Positions 1-8,176 of a stretch of DNA of 10,803 nt are shown one piece after another. The stretch is from Clostridiales bacterium. GTDB taxonomy: Bacteria > Bacillota > Clostridia > Tissierellales > Sedimentibacteraceae. Below the pieces are notes generated by a model. That model made no database searches. It was not told the origin of the DNA and worked only from the letters and a program-made list of their open reading frames with translations. Every line of letters begins with the position of its first letter. Positions within the stretch are counted from its first letter, which is position 1. The translations under genes were made by a program, and so were the position numbers. The stretch lies in the NCBI GenBank assembly GCA_003487955.1, contig DNNJ01000147.1, positions 803 to 11,605 on the forward strand, written 5' to 3'.

Positions 1-86
1 GCACCCGCGAAGGGTGCGACATGCCAGAGACAAAGACCAATGGCAAAGGTCAAAATTTCAATCCACGCACCCGCGAAGGGTGCGAC
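1..86 (-). CRISPR. Leader-end of a type I-C CRISPR array (partial)
   Basis: A complete 32-bp repeat lies at 55-86 and the last 20 bp of a second, identical copy at 1-20. They flank a 34-nt spacer at 21-54. On the minus strand the repeat starts GTCGCACCC and ends GTGGATTGAAAT, the pattern typical of subtype I-C. It contains a perfect 7-bp stem (CGCACCC/GGGTGCG) around a 5-nt loop. Exactly 11 nt (TGGATTGAAAT) follow the stem, which fits Cas5c cutting at the stem base to leave an 11-nt 5' tag. The array is read on the minus strand, like the cas genes, so 21-54 is the leader-proximal and most recently acquired spacer. The array continues past the left edge; its length cannot be judged. Confidence 0.97.
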
Positions 87-96
87 TCCACTTTTA

Positions 97-141
97 TGTA
101 CTAATTATTAAATTAAATTGGAAAACATTAGCATTAGTACA
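97..141. repeat. 9-bp perfect inverted repeat in the leader
   Basis: TGTACTAAT at 97-105 and ATTAGTACA at 133-141 are perfect inverted copies separated by 27 bp. The near arm starts 10 bp from the first repeat. Arm centres are 36 bp apart, so a dimeric protein could touch both sides of a bend. It could be a leader-anchoring or bending site used during spacer integration, but no sequence-specific protein can be named. Confidence 0.5.
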
Positions 142-214
142 CAAAAATAACCAAATACTTTTATAAAATTGAAAAACTTATTAAGTATATATGTTTATTA
201 CTTTAATCTTTGTT

Positions 215-253
215 GCGAACCGTCTATAAGAATTATGTTTATTATACGTTCGC
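215..253. repeat. Interrupted inverted repeat just after the cas2 stop
   Basis: GCGAAC (215-220) and GTTCGC (248-253) are inverted copies, and TATAA (225-229) pairs with TTATA (242-246) inside them. The fold is an imperfect hairpin with a 12-nt loop. It begins one base past the cas2 stop codon. No T-run follows on the minus strand, so it does not look like an ordinary rho-independent terminator. It may be a leader protein site or a structure at the end of the cas mRNA. Confidence 0.4.
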
Positions 254-254
254 G

Positions 255-548
255 TCATAGAATAAACACACCTTTATCAGGATTATAACTATTATCCTTG
301 CCAAGTGTCTCCACTCTTCTTTCCCAGTTCTTACCTAGTAAATAGAACCGAAGGCTATCCTTCTCACAATCGATTACATTTAATAGTTCATTCTTTATAG
401 TCACCAATTGTGCTGGGTTAATTGAACACTCAAATACAGAATTTTGAACTCTCTGGCCGTAATTTACACAAATTTTTGCAACTTGACGCAGTCTTCTTTT
501 TCCACCATCGCTTTCTGTATTTACGTCATATGTAATCAAAACTAACAC
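255..548 (-). CDS. cas2: Cas2, CRISPR adaptation nuclease-fold protein (type I-C)
   Basis: The 97-aa product is the usual size for subtype I-C Cas2. It opens with the ferredoxin-like first strand MLVLITYDV, whose Asp8 is the conserved family acidic residue. RVQNSVFEC follows at about residues 33-41, then the C-terminal region around LRFYLLGKNW. Cas2 dimers bridge two Cas1 dimers in the integrase that inserts spacers at the leader end. The start is GTG at 546-548, placed 7 nt after AAGGAG. An ATG offset by two bases (548-550) is closer to that site, but it reads into a stop after two codons and cannot be used. A 26-nt gap separates the gene from cas1, and the CRISPR leader follows directly. 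Confidence 0.96.
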   Translation of the reverse strand: MLVLITYDVNTESDGGKRRLRQVAKICVNYGQRVQNSVFECSINPAQLVTIKNELLNVIDCEKDSLRFYLLGKNWERRVETLGKDNSYNPDKGVFIL

Positions 549-574
549 ATCAACTCTCCTTATAAGTCAAAATA

Positions 575-1606
575 TTATGAAACAAAGAATGGAGGGTAGG
601 CTTCTATATCACCTCTTATATATCTAGCCATAAGGCATGCCTGAACATATGGTATTAAGCCAAATTCTATTCTTTCATGAATAAAAGGATGTTCAATAAT
701 ATCTTGCTTTCTTTTTTGCCATGAAGATAAAAATGTTCTTTTTGTTTCATCTTTCATTAATATTCCACCATTTTCTTTTGGAACAAATCCGTCTTCATTT
801 ATTTGTCTTCTATTAATTAGCGATAGAACAAATCTATCTGCCACATATGATCTCAATTCTTCGATCATATCTAATGCTAAACTAACTCGTCCCGGTCTAT
901 CTGTATGAAAAAATCCAACATATGGATCTAATCCTACTGTTTCTAATGCACTTGACATTTCATATGTAATTAATGTATAAGCATAAGAAAGTAACGCATT
1001 CAAGTTGTCACGAGGAGGTCTTCTTGATCTCTCTTTAAAAAAGAAGACTTCTTTTTGATGTAAAATCAATTCATTTATTCCTTGAAAGTATGCTCTTGAA
1101 ACCTCTCCCTCTATACCACGGAGTTCATCACTTGAGCAGCAATTCATGATTTTGTTTATTGAATTACTCATCTTTTCTTGTATTTCCAATAATAAATCAT
1201 TATTTACAACATTGTTATGATCGCGCAAAGCTCTATTAAGAACTTTTCTTCCGTTAACAACCTTTCCTATAATAAAATTTCGGGAAATATCAAGCGATTT
1301 TTCATCATCATCAGCAATTCTGTATTGTGTCCTGCGAAGTAATACATTACCATTGACTTCACCTTGAACTCTACCAAGAAAGTTACCATATTGACTTAAA
1401 AAACTTACTGTAACACCATGTTGACCACATAATTTCATTAAGGCAGGACTCATGCCATTGAAGTTAAAGCATACTACTCCTTCTAGTATGTGAATTGGTC
1501 TCCTGCCTATTTCTTCATCATCAATCTTCACCACAATATTTTCTCCATCTTTAGACAAATATGCATTTGGATTAGTGATATACAATGTATTAAGCAATTT
1601 TCTCAT
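575..1606 (-). CDS. cas1: Cas1, CRISPR spacer integrase (type I-C)
   Basis: The 343-aa product is full length for subtype I-C Cas1. Its N-terminal beta domain (about 1-90, with LEGVVCFNFNGMSPALMKLC) is followed by the alpha-helical catalytic domain. The metal-binding residues are all present: Glu166 in GIEGEVSRAYF, His234 in GLDPYVGFFH, and Asp246 in LALDMIEELR. Cas1 catalyses the transesterifications that insert prespacers into the first repeat, with Cas2 as bridge and Cas4 as PAM-selecting partner. ATG at 1604-1606 is one base after the cas4 stop (TGA-A-ATG) and 6 nt after GAGG, so translation is probably coupled to cas4. No truncation or missing residue is seen. Confidence 0.98.
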   Translation of the reverse strand: MRKLLNTLYITNPNAYLSKDGENIVVKIDDEEIGRRPIHILEGVVCFNFNGMSPALMKLCGQHGVTVSFLSQYGNFLGRVQGEVNGNVLLRRTQYRIADDDEKSLDISRNFIIGKVVNGRKVLNRALRDHNNVVNNDLLLEIQEKMSNSINKIMNCCSSDELRGIEGEVSRAYFQGINELILHQKEVFFFKERSRRPPRDNLNALLSYAYTLITYEMSSALETVGLDPYVGFFHTDRPGRVSLALDMIEELRSYVADRFVLSLINRRQINEDGFVPKENGGILMKDETKRTFLSSWQKRKQDIIEHPFIHERIEFGLIPYVQACLMARYIRGDIEAYPPFFVS

Positions 1607-1607
1607 T

Positions 1608-2279
1608 TCATACCTCTTTTATATTTGTATATCTTTCAATATAGTTTAAAATATTAACTTTCTTTTTCGTGAGTCTTGGCATACATATATCGTATAAAGA
1701 GCACAGTTTACAATTTTTATATGATTCTGCTTCAGGAGTAATTCCGGTTTCATATATCCTATGCATTTCACGAGCAACATTTTTAGCTTGCTTTCTTAAC
1801 TCATCAGTTATTTCGACCTTCGTTCTTCTATTTGTTTCGTGATAATATAGGTCAGATGACTTAAACACATAACCGAACATTTCTTCCAAGCAAATAACTT
1901 GTGCAGTTAATTGCATTATATCTCTTTTATCTTTCTTAGGCTTACCCCTTTTGTATTCTACGATATTTGGAAGCCACAAACCGTCTCTATTCGCTACCTT
2001 AATTCCTGCTTTATTTTGAGTATACTCTAAAACATCGACAATACCAGACAATCCTAATTCTTTAGATGAAATTGGGACAGCCCTTGATATAAACAAATCC
2101 TTTCTTGATTCTATAATAAACGGATCATCCGCTTTTTCATGTATATAATTCCCTTCCATAGTTGCTTTATTATCAGCCCATTGTTGTTCAATATGAATTA
2201 ATGCCCATTGCCTTTTACAAAAGTAAAAATGTTGTATACCAGATAACATTAAATAATCATCTTCATTATAGTCCATCAT
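1608..2279 (-). CDS. cas4: Cas4, Fe-S exonuclease that trims prespacers
   Basis: The 223-aa product is a RecB-family nuclease of the Cas4 (DUF83) type. Four cysteines that would hold the [4Fe-4S] cluster are present: Cys21 in YFCKRQW, and Cys190, Cys193 and Cys199 near the C terminus. Catalytic-site candidates are His47 (EGNYIHEKA), Asp82 (GIVDVLE) and Glu108/Lys110 (VEYKRG), the classic RecB D-ExK arrangement. In I-C systems Cas4 works with Cas1-Cas2 to cut prespacers at the PAM and set their orientation. The first ATG overlaps the end of cas7 by 14 nt and lies 9 nt after GGAAG. A second ATG follows immediately (Met2) and could serve equally well. Confidence 0.96.
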   Translation of the reverse strand: MMDYNEDDYLMLSGIQHFYFCKRQWALIHIEQQWADNKATMEGNYIHEKADDPFIIESRKDLFISRAVPISSKELGLSGIVDVLEYTQNKAGIKVANRDGLWLPNIVEYKRGKPKKDKRDIMQLTAQVICLEEMFGYVFKSSDLYYHETNRRTKVEITDELRKQAKNVAREMHRIYETGITPEAESYKNCKLCSLYDICMPRLTKKKVNILNYIERYTNIKEV

Positions 2280-3120
2280 TTATTTCAACTTCCAACCCTG
2301 ACAAAGATTCTAAATTGATGTCATAATCTTCAAATTTTTTAGGGTTATCAATACCATCCTTTAAATCAATCTTTAAAGAACGATGTACTTGTGCTGATGA
2401 ATATTGCCCTGTTTGATTATTATGCTTCCACCAGTAAAGTTTCCTCACTTCCATGCTGCCATCCGGCCTTGCTGATGAGGTGTCATTTACAAATAGTGTA
2501 CTCAATGCTTTTTTAATTAATTCAGCATCTTCATTAGAAAAACCAGTTTTTTCTGCTAGTTGTTGGTTTATACTACCCTTGATTAAATACATTCCAAAAT
2601 CAATTCTATGCTTCATACCCATAGTATCTGAAGATTTTTTATCCTTTGTTTCGCTGTTAACACTCTTTGTTATTTGCATACTGTAAATATCAACAGGTGA
2701 TAAACTTACAGCAGAATGTATTGAAACAGGACCTCGTACTCCTACTGATACACTATCATCTTTAAATGCAAAAACTTGTCCAAAGGATCTTACGTCAATC
2801 CATTTTTCACAAGCAGCCTTTGCATATGCATCTTTATCTTTATCTTTTAATGCTTTTTGTAATGGTTCATACCCCTTTGCCCTATCACTTAAGCTTTTGT
2901 ATCCATCATCACAGCGCTCATCAGATTGCACAAATATACTACCTTTTTCAAAATCTTGTAAACGATTCCTGACTTTTCTTTTAATGCATACATCTGATAT
3001 TTCTCCAAAACCATCATAATTTTCTCTTGGACGATTCCCATTTAGCGGATCTCCATTAGGATTTGCATTTTTTACAGTTACAAGTAAAGTAAAATCAACC
3101 TTGTTAGTAAATTTACTCAT
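2266..3120 (-). CDS. cas7c: Cas7c (Csd2), Cascade backbone subunit
   Basis: The 284-aa product is a Cas7-type RAMP protein, several copies of which polymerise along the crRNA to form the Cascade backbone. Recognisable parts are the start VDFTLLVTVKNANPNGDPLN (residues 8-27), the stretch WIDVRSFGQVFAFK (107-120), VGVRGPVSIHSAVSLSPVDI (127-146), the MGMKHRIDFGMYLIKG block (167-182), and LYWWKHN (228-234). I chose ATG 3118-3120 because GGAGG lies 9 nt upstream and the protein then begins MSKFTNKVDF, as usual for the family. An in-frame ATG 24 nt upstream would add a lysine-rich tail encoded inside cas8c and has no comparable site. The start overlaps the cas8c stop by 8 nt, suggesting coupled translation. 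Confidence 0.96.
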   Translation of the reverse strand: MSKFTNKVDFTLLVTVKNANPNGDPLNGNRPRENYDGFGEISDVCIKRKVRNRLQDFEKGSIFVQSDERCDDGYKSLSDRAKGYEPLQKALKDKDKDAYAKAACEKWIDVRSFGQVFAFKDDSVSVGVRGPVSIHSAVSLSPVDIYSMQITKSVNSETKDKKSSDTMGMKHRIDFGMYLIKGSINQQLAEKTGFSNEDAELIKKALSTLFVNDTSSARPDGSMEVRKLYWWKHNNQTGQYSSAQVHRSLKIDLKDGIDNPKKFEDYDINLESLSGLEVEINDGL

Positions 3121-3505
3121 TTTTTTCTTCCTCCATTTCATCAATAATATTGTTTGTTTTTTTATCTTTCATAAAATCTGATTGACTATAATATCCTAAT
3201 AAATAAAGCTCTGTCAATGCATCATTATTAAACCCCTCTAAATCAAGCATAGCTCCTATTTCACTTATCATTGTATCATATTTTATTTTTTGTCCTGGTT
3301 TTAGTTTATTCATGTATGGTAATATATTCTTATAAATAATTTCCCACGTTTTAGCCGGTCGTTTCGAAAATATATTCATGTATCTTTTGGCATTTGTTTC
3401 TCTTTTTTCGCCCTTTTCAAAAGTTAAAAACTCAACCCTGTCAGCAACTGCAAGCAGTCTACCAAACAAATAACTCCTATCCTTATTTTCAACACTCAAG
3501 GTCAT
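3113..3505 (-). CDS. cas11c: Cas11c, small Cascade subunit from an internal start in cas8c
   Basis: Inside cas8c, in the same frame, ATG 3503-3505 (codon 503 of cas8c) is preceded 8 nt upstream by a perfect AAGGAGG (minus strand, 3514-3520). Initiation there gives a 130-aa, largely helical protein starting MTLSVENKDRSYLFGRL and sharing the Cas8c C terminus. It is established that I-C Cascade contains a small subunit (Cas11c) translated from within cas8c, and that type I-C interference needs it. The position, size and start sequence here fit. The internal ribosome site is stronger than that of cas8c itself, as needed for a subunit present in several copies. I infer translation from the sequence alone. 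Confidence 0.9.
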   Translation of the reverse strand: MTLSVENKDRSYLFGRLLAVADRVEFLTFEKGEKRETNAKRYMNIFSKRPAKTWEIIYKNILPYMNKLKPGQKIKYDTMISEIGAMLDLEGFNNDALTELYLLGYYSQSDFMKDKKTNNIIDEMEEEKNE

Positions 3506-5011
3506 ACCTAATTCCTCCTTATTTCTTTTATCTTTATAATATTTGTATTTAATTAATGCACATGTATTTGTCAATACTCTCTGCCAATTATACCCGGACA
3601 TTGCCATTGGTCTACTTGCATTTAACACTGCCGCATGGACAATATCATAAGGAATTTTTCTGCCATCGATAATACAAGGTAATAATCTTTCTACTGTGTT
3701 TCGAATAAGTTTACTATTTGCAGTAAATTCGATTTTTTGAAATTTATTTTTTTGCTCTGTTCCATAAGCAGCTAAGGCTATCTCCCTCGGTGAAGGGACT
3801 CCAACAAAATAATAACCTCCTTCATCATTTTTATAATAGTGTTTCCAACTGCAATGAAGGTGCCAATCTTTTATCCTTTCAAGGAACTCGGAACCATTTA
3901 ATTCCTTGTAATATGTAATTGATAATCTACCTGTTGTAGCTGCATCAACTGAGATAATTGCAATTTTCGTCTTTGTAGTTAAATCAGCTTTATAACCTGC
4001 TATAGCCCTATTCAATCTATCCGCGTAACTTTTTGCTGTATCTGCTTCTTTCTTTATTTCCTCTTGGAAAAATGTATCTTCAGTATTTTCAAGTGGCATA
4101 GGTATTTTAACACCATTTGCGGCCCAAGCAACTATAGCCGCTCCATCTCTTTTATATCCTTGTTTCTGTATCAACCATCTAAGTGTATTATGTGCTTTTT
4201 GAGATGTTTCATATCCAACAGAAGCTGCTTGTGTGCTCTCGGTAAACCTGCCCCTAAATGTAAATCCGTCTTTATCGTTTGCCGAAATTAGTTTAGACTT
4301 ATCGCCTGAGTGTCTTATTTTAGAAGGATGCTTGTCCGAACAATAAACATTTTTACCTGTAATGTAACAAATATCTTTATCTACATTAATGCTTTCATAA
4401 TAATTAATAAAGCTGTCATACAATTTATTGTCTAGCCAAACTCTGCCTTCATCCTTATTATCAATGCAGTTTTGTACGATAAACCTTACAAAGCAATCTG
4501 TTTGATTAATCCCTTGTATTTTATTAATCTTACTTGAAAGTATTCCATCATCATCAAGATCCAAAATCTTCTCATTTACTAAATCATTAATAAGTTGTCC
4601 TTTTTTTAAATATTCAAGAATAGCAATTACCTTCTTATGGGGATATTGTGAATTACACCAGCTTTCCAATTGGTTCAAGTATTTATTATAATACTCATCC
4701 TTGTTTTTATCATTGGTGAAATGTGAGTAGTCTCCTGCAATATAGCATAGTTTATCGCATAAGGGATGTGGAAATATACCATTGCCGCGTGCCCCTGAGT
4801 CTTCAGTCACAGGAATTATTGTTACTGCATTTTCTTTATCAGTAATTTTTTCTGCTCTTAAAAATTCTCCATATTCATCTATAGTTACTTCAATCTGAGC
4901 ATTCTGAGTAGAGTGAGATATAGGAAGAAGAACTGTATCATCTTTATCTATCTTACCCGCAAAACTTGAATTATTTTCATAAGTTTCATTTAGTAAGCTA
5001 ATCCACCCCAT
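3113..5011 (-). CDS. cas8c: Cas8c (Csd1), large Cascade subunit
   Basis: The 632-aa product matches the subtype I-C large subunit. In Cascade this protein sits at the crRNA 5' end, recognises the PAM and recruits Cas3. Visible family features are the start MGWISLLNETYENN, the block GARGNGIFPHPLCDKL (about residues 73-88), and GVPSPREIALAAYG in the middle third. The helical C-terminal part (from residue 503) is also produced separately as the small subunit. ATG 5009-5011 is preferred: AAGGTGG lies about 8 nt upstream and the N terminus agrees with the family. An upstream in-frame start would add nine residues from inside cas5. The gene overlaps cas5c by 14 nt and cas7c by 8 nt. Confidence 0.95.
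   Translation of the reverse strand: MGWISLLNETYENNSSFAGKIDKDDTVLLPISHSTQNAQIEVTIDEYGEFLRAEKITDKENAVTIIPVTEDSGARGNGIFPHPLCDKLCYIAGDYSHFTNDKNKDEYYNKYLNQLESWCNSQYPHKKVIAILEYLKKGQLINDLVNEKILDLDDDGILSSKINKIQGINQTDCFVRFIVQNCIDNKDEGRVWLDNKLYDSFINYYESINVDKDICYITGKNVYCSDKHPSKIRHSGDKSKLISANDKDGFTFRGRFTESTQAASVGYETSQKAHNTLRWLIQKQGYKRDGAAIVAWAANGVKIPMPLENTEDTFFQEEIKKEADTAKSYADRLNRAIAGYKADLTTKTKIAIISVDAATTGRLSITYYKELNGSEFLERIKDWHLHCSWKHYYKNDEGGYYFVGVPSPREIALAAYGTEQKNKFQKIEFTANSKLIRNTVERLLPCIIDGRKIPYDIVHAAVLNASRPMAMSGYNWQRVLTNTCALIKYKYYKDKRNKEELGMTLSVENKDRSYLFGRLLAVADRVEFLTFEKGEKRETNAKRYMNIFSKRPAKTWEIIYKNILPYMNKLKPGQKIKYDTMISEIGAMLDLEGFNNDALTELYLLGYYSQSDFMKDKKTNNIIDEMEEEKNE
3514..3520 (-). promoter_or_regulatory. 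Internal ribosome binding site for Cas11c
   Basis: The minus-strand sequence AAGGAGG is a full match to the anti-Shine-Dalgarno core and lies 8 nt before an in-frame ATG within cas8c. It encodes Lys-Glu-Glu (in KRNKEELGM) in the Cas8c frame, a choice of codons compatible with both jobs. Confidence 0.88.
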
Positions 5012-5732
5012 CAAAAACACCACCTTCCTCAAACTCACCTATAACAGTGAAATTACTATCATCAAAAGTCTTCATATTCATTTCCCTTAGCCTTCTATGT
5101 ATAGAACATTCTTCCGGTCTAATAAATTGAATGTAGCCGTTTACCATTTTAGGCATCCAAAATCTAGCTGTCATTTTATCTTTAGTTTCGTCATTATAAG
5201 CTTCATCCGGGTATGTCATTCCATGAAACATAAGACTAAAATCCATATCTGTGTCATCATAATAACCTTCGCCTTCACCAAACTTACAAGGTTCAACATA
5301 TCCTTGACATTCTCTTGTACCTAAAAAAATGTCTCTTCTTCCCCCTCTTGACAACATTCTTTTTGCAACAATATAATGTTTATTCTCGTTTCTATCTCTT
5401 TCCAAATCTTTACGGTTTTCATTCCATTCAAAGTGTGCTCTAACCTGATATTCTACATCCTTTAAATATGTATAAATAGATAAATCATTACCTCCTGTGT
5501 ACTTTATTGGACGTATTCCTTGAGATTGAGTTTGAATGCGGTTTATTATTCTCACATCATCAATAAACCATTGTAGAGTAGGTTTCCAATATACACTTTC
5601 CGTTATTCCTTTTAAGGCTTGATAGGTCGGCACTTGATATGTGAATTTTTCCCCTCCAATCCTGGTTAATGGGTCTGTAAACAACGCATATCTGCCATAC
5701 ACTTTAAACTCAATCAGGTTTTTTCTTTTCAT
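4998..5732 (-). CDS. cas5c: Cas5c (Cas5d), crRNA-processing endoribonuclease and Cascade subunit
   Basis: The 244-aa product is a typical Cas5d. Subtype I-C lacks Cas6, so this protein cuts the pre-crRNA at the base of the repeat hairpin and stays bound to the 11-nt 5' tag. From my recall of the Bacillus halodurans Cas5d sequence, its catalytic Tyr46, Lys116 and His117 correspond here to Tyr48 (SVYWKPT), Lys118 and His119 (NENKHYIV). Other signature stretches are VYGRYALFTDP (11-21), GGEKFTYQVPTYQALKG (26-42) and GGRRDIFLGTRECQGYVEPC (130-149). ATG 5730-5732 lies 7 nt after a perfect AAGGAGG, and the gene begins 19 nt after cas3 ends. The protein is predicted to process both ordinary crRNAs and the crRNA-like RNA upstream of cas3. 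Confidence 0.97.
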   Translation of the reverse strand: MKRKNLIEFKVYGRYALFTDPLTRIGGEKFTYQVPTYQALKGITESVYWKPTLQWFIDDVRIINRIQTQSQGIRPIKYTGGNDLSIYTYLKDVEYQVRAHFEWNENRKDLERDRNENKHYIVAKRMLSRGGRRDIFLGTRECQGYVEPCKFGEGEGYYDDTDMDFSLMFHGMTYPDEAYNDETKDKMTARFWMPKMVNGYIQFIRPEECSIHRRLREMNMKTFDDSNFTVIGEFEEGGVFDGVD

Positions 5733-5751
5733 ATATTAACCTCCTTAACTA

Positions 5752-8142
5752 TTACATAATTAAATCTTCCATCTCATCACTGACACCAATTACTTCATCA
5801 TAAAATCCTTCTCTAAGAATGAGAACATTCCCGTCTAAAACAGAATCATCAATTGCATTTCTTGCTTTAAGTTTCTCAATCATCATATCATTATTATACA
5901 TATTTACTGTATACCTTTGCATTTTTTTTAGCTCTCTTTTTATTTCTATAAAGTCATTACTTTCTCTAATTATACCAATATACTCCTTTCCATTTTTATA
6001 TGGAATTAAAATACCTATAGTATTACTATCAATAACTTCAAATTCTTGTCCTGCATACCCAAAAGCTTGTTTCAATATAATAGGAATTGACTCACCATTT
6101 CTCTCTTGATATGCTAAACTTCCAACAGGATTTTTGTCCAATAGATCTAAAATAGTTGTATTACTATCCTTAATTGTATAATCCATCTCATCTTTTCGAT
6201 TATAAAAGTATATTTCATAAAACAAGTTAATCATTTTAGGAGACAATAAATCATATTTCGCATAAATTGAATCGTTTTCTATTTTATCAAATATTTTTTG
6301 AGTTGCCCTCTGTGCCTCTTTAATATCTTTTAGTTTAGATACATTTTCATCCCTATAATTAATAACAAATACATTACCCATTTCAAGTTCTCCATTTCGG
6401 TTGCATCTTCCGGCTGCCTGTGCAATATTATCTAACCCTGCCAATGAACGAATCACACATTGAAATGAAATGTCAACGCCTGCTTCAATTAGTTGTGTAC
6501 TTATACAAATTACCTTTTGCCTGCCTAATTCCTTTTTTAAATCTTCAATTATATTACTCCTATGCTCCGCACACATATATGTTGTTAATTGAACAAGTTT
6601 AATATCAAGATTATTAAGTTTTAGAACTTCCTTTAATTTTATATGTAGATTTTTAACAGCTGTCTTTGTATTTAAAATAATTAGACAACTACCAACACTA
6701 TCCATTTTTGACATTACGAACTTAGCAAGTTCATCCGTATTATATCCACCTTGTACTATTGAATTAATTATAGATGTTCTTTTAAAATCTATAAATTGCT
6801 GCTCAATATTCTTTGTGATATTTACAGGTTGTCCATATAAAATATTTTTGTTAACTTCTCCAAGCAAAGGTTGTGTAGCTGAACATAATATTATTGTAGT
6901 ATTACATATCCGTGATAGAAAGTTCATCATTAAGTTGAAAATGCTTACACATTTTATAGGTAATGATTGTATTTCGTCAATTATTATTACAGAGTTTGCT
7001 AATTGATTCATTCTTCTAATGCTTTGCATCCTACCAGAAAACAATACTTCTAAAAATTGAACCATTGTTGTAAGTATTATTGGGCTGTCCCATGTTTCCC
7101 TTAAATATCTATATTCATTATCTGCATCATCTATAATAATATTCGAATGATGCTCCAAAATATAATCATCTGAACCTAAAGCTTTCCTGTATTCGTTAGC
7201 ATTTTGCTCTAAAATTGACAAATACGGGGCAACATAAATAATCCTATTTTTCAAATTTACCTTTGCATGCTCAATTGCATATCTTAATCCACTAAGCGTC
7301 TTGCCGCCGCCAGTAGGTATAGGAAGGCAATATATTCCTCCCGAATTCTTCCCAAATTCGTAGCATTCATCAGAAATGCTTTTTCTTAATAAAGATATCT
7401 TATTATCAATTTTAAAACCGTTAATATGATTGTTTAAGTTCAATTGCATTTTCTCCCAGATTTCATGTAATTCATTATCATCAATACTATGTGTAATAAT
7501 TCGCTCATTCATAAATTCAGAAGTATCTGACCAATCAGAATCAACAAGAATTGATAAAATCATTCTTTCAAAACAACTTAACAAAAAAAACGAGCAATTG
7601 TTGTCGTTCATATCAGCTGTGATACTGTTTTTAATTTTAATAAAAATTTCTTTAGATTCTTTAAAGGATTTTTCAAATAATTTTTCTAAATTATTTGTTT
7701 TTAATATAGTATTTATGCAATTACTTAGTACTTCTTCATAATGTATTTCAAATGTTTTGTTTGTTCTGCGTGTGAAATTATTTATACCATTAATATTAAT
7801 GCAATCAAATAATCCGTGATGAGATGCTATTGCTATAGAGATTAACTGGGCAGTTATTCTTTGAATTTGATTGCCATTATAATAATTATCAAATATATAC
7901 TTACCTCCAGCTGTTGAATGATCAATCTCTCCTTTATGTACGGATAATGGGTCTTCAACTGCTTTTCTTATATATACTTCATAAGCTTGCGAACCTTTTC
8001 CTAAATCATGCAATAAACCTGTCAAATATAACAAGTTTTCTAATCCAATATACTTTCCTTTATTTTTAGCTTTATTAGCTACACCAAATAAGTGTTCTAA
8101 TATGGTTTGTTCTTCCTTATTTGCGTTTATATGAGCAATCAT
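5752..8142 (-). CDS. cas3: Cas3, HD nuclease-helicase (type I-C)
   Basis: The 796-aa product has an N-terminal HD nuclease followed by a superfamily 2 helicase. HD residues visible are His17 (EHLFGVA), His45-Asp46 (LLHDLGKG), His75 (IDHSTAGG) and His108-His109 (IASHHGL). Helicase motifs are Walker A PTGGGKT (276-282), DEIQ (389-392), SAT (421-423), motif V around STQLIEAGVD (548-557), and motif VI QAAGRCNRNG (575-584). Cas3 is recruited by Cascade after full R-loop formation and degrades the displaced strand. I chose ATG 8140-8142: GGAGG is 4 nt upstream and the protein begins MIAHINANKEEQTILEHLFG. A TTG 63 nt upstream is in frame, but it lies inside the -35 box of the predicted operon promoter and has no ribosome site. 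It is the first gene of the cas operon. Confidence 0.97.
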   Translation of the reverse strand: MIAHINANKEEQTILEHLFGVANKAKNKGKYIGLENLLYLTGLLHDLGKGSQAYEVYIRKAVEDPLSVHKGEIDHSTAGGKYIFDNYYNGNQIQRITAQLISIAIASHHGLFDCININGINNFTRRTNKTFEIHYEEVLSNCINTILKTNNLEKLFEKSFKESKEIFIKIKNSITADMNDNNCSFFLLSCFERMILSILVDSDWSDTSEFMNERIITHSIDDNELHEIWEKMQLNLNNHINGFKIDNKISLLRKSISDECYEFGKNSGGIYCLPIPTGGGKTLSGLRYAIEHAKVNLKNRIIYVAPYLSILEQNANEYRKALGSDDYILEHHSNIIIDDADNEYRYLRETWDSPIILTTMVQFLEVLFSGRMQSIRRMNQLANSVIIIDEIQSLPIKCVSIFNLMMNFLSRICNTTIILCSATQPLLGEVNKNILYGQPVNITKNIEQQFIDFKRTSIINSIVQGGYNTDELAKFVMSKMDSVGSCLIILNTKTAVKNLHIKLKEVLKLNNLDIKLVQLTTYMCAEHRSNIIEDLKKELGRQKVICISTQLIEAGVDISFQCVIRSLAGLDNIAQAAGRCNRNGELEMGNVFVINYRDENVSKLKDIKEAQRATQKIFDKIENDSIYAKYDLLSPKMINLFYEIYFYNRKDEMDYTIKDSNTTILDLLDKNPVGSLAYQERNGESIPIILKQAFGYAGQEFEVIDSNTIGILIPYKNGKEYIGIIRESNDFIEIKRELKKMQRYTVNMYNNDMMIEKLKARNAIDDSVLDGNVLILREGFYDEVIGVSDEMEDLIM

Positions 8143-8176
8143 TATTCCTCCACTTATTACAGTATCTGGTGACTTA

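Larger units (their letters stand above)
87..254 (-). other. CRISPR leader
   Basis: This non-coding, strongly AT-rich stretch lies between the cas2 stop codon and the first repeat. Its position and composition mark it as the leader that carries the array promoter and directs Cas1-Cas2 to the first repeat. No convincing -35/-10 pair stands out. Two inverted repeats are visible: a 9-bp one near the repeat (97-105/133-141), and an interrupted one next to the cas2 stop (215-229/242-253). I infer roles in integration or transcription from position only. Confidence 0.85.

Noticed and set aside
548..550. ATG as the cas2 start
   Set aside because: It is out of frame and meets a stop after two codons; GTG at 546-548 gives the Cas2 N terminus.
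2453..2972. Plus-strand open frames opposite cas7c, and similar ones opposite cas8c, cas5c, cas3 and moaC
   Set aside because: They are antisense to well-conserved genes, lack ribosome sites and resemble no family; they are shadows of the real genes.
3121..3144. Longer cas7c with an extra eight residues at the N terminus
   Set aside because: The extension is lysine-rich, lies inside cas8c, and places the clear GGAGG site inside the coding region.
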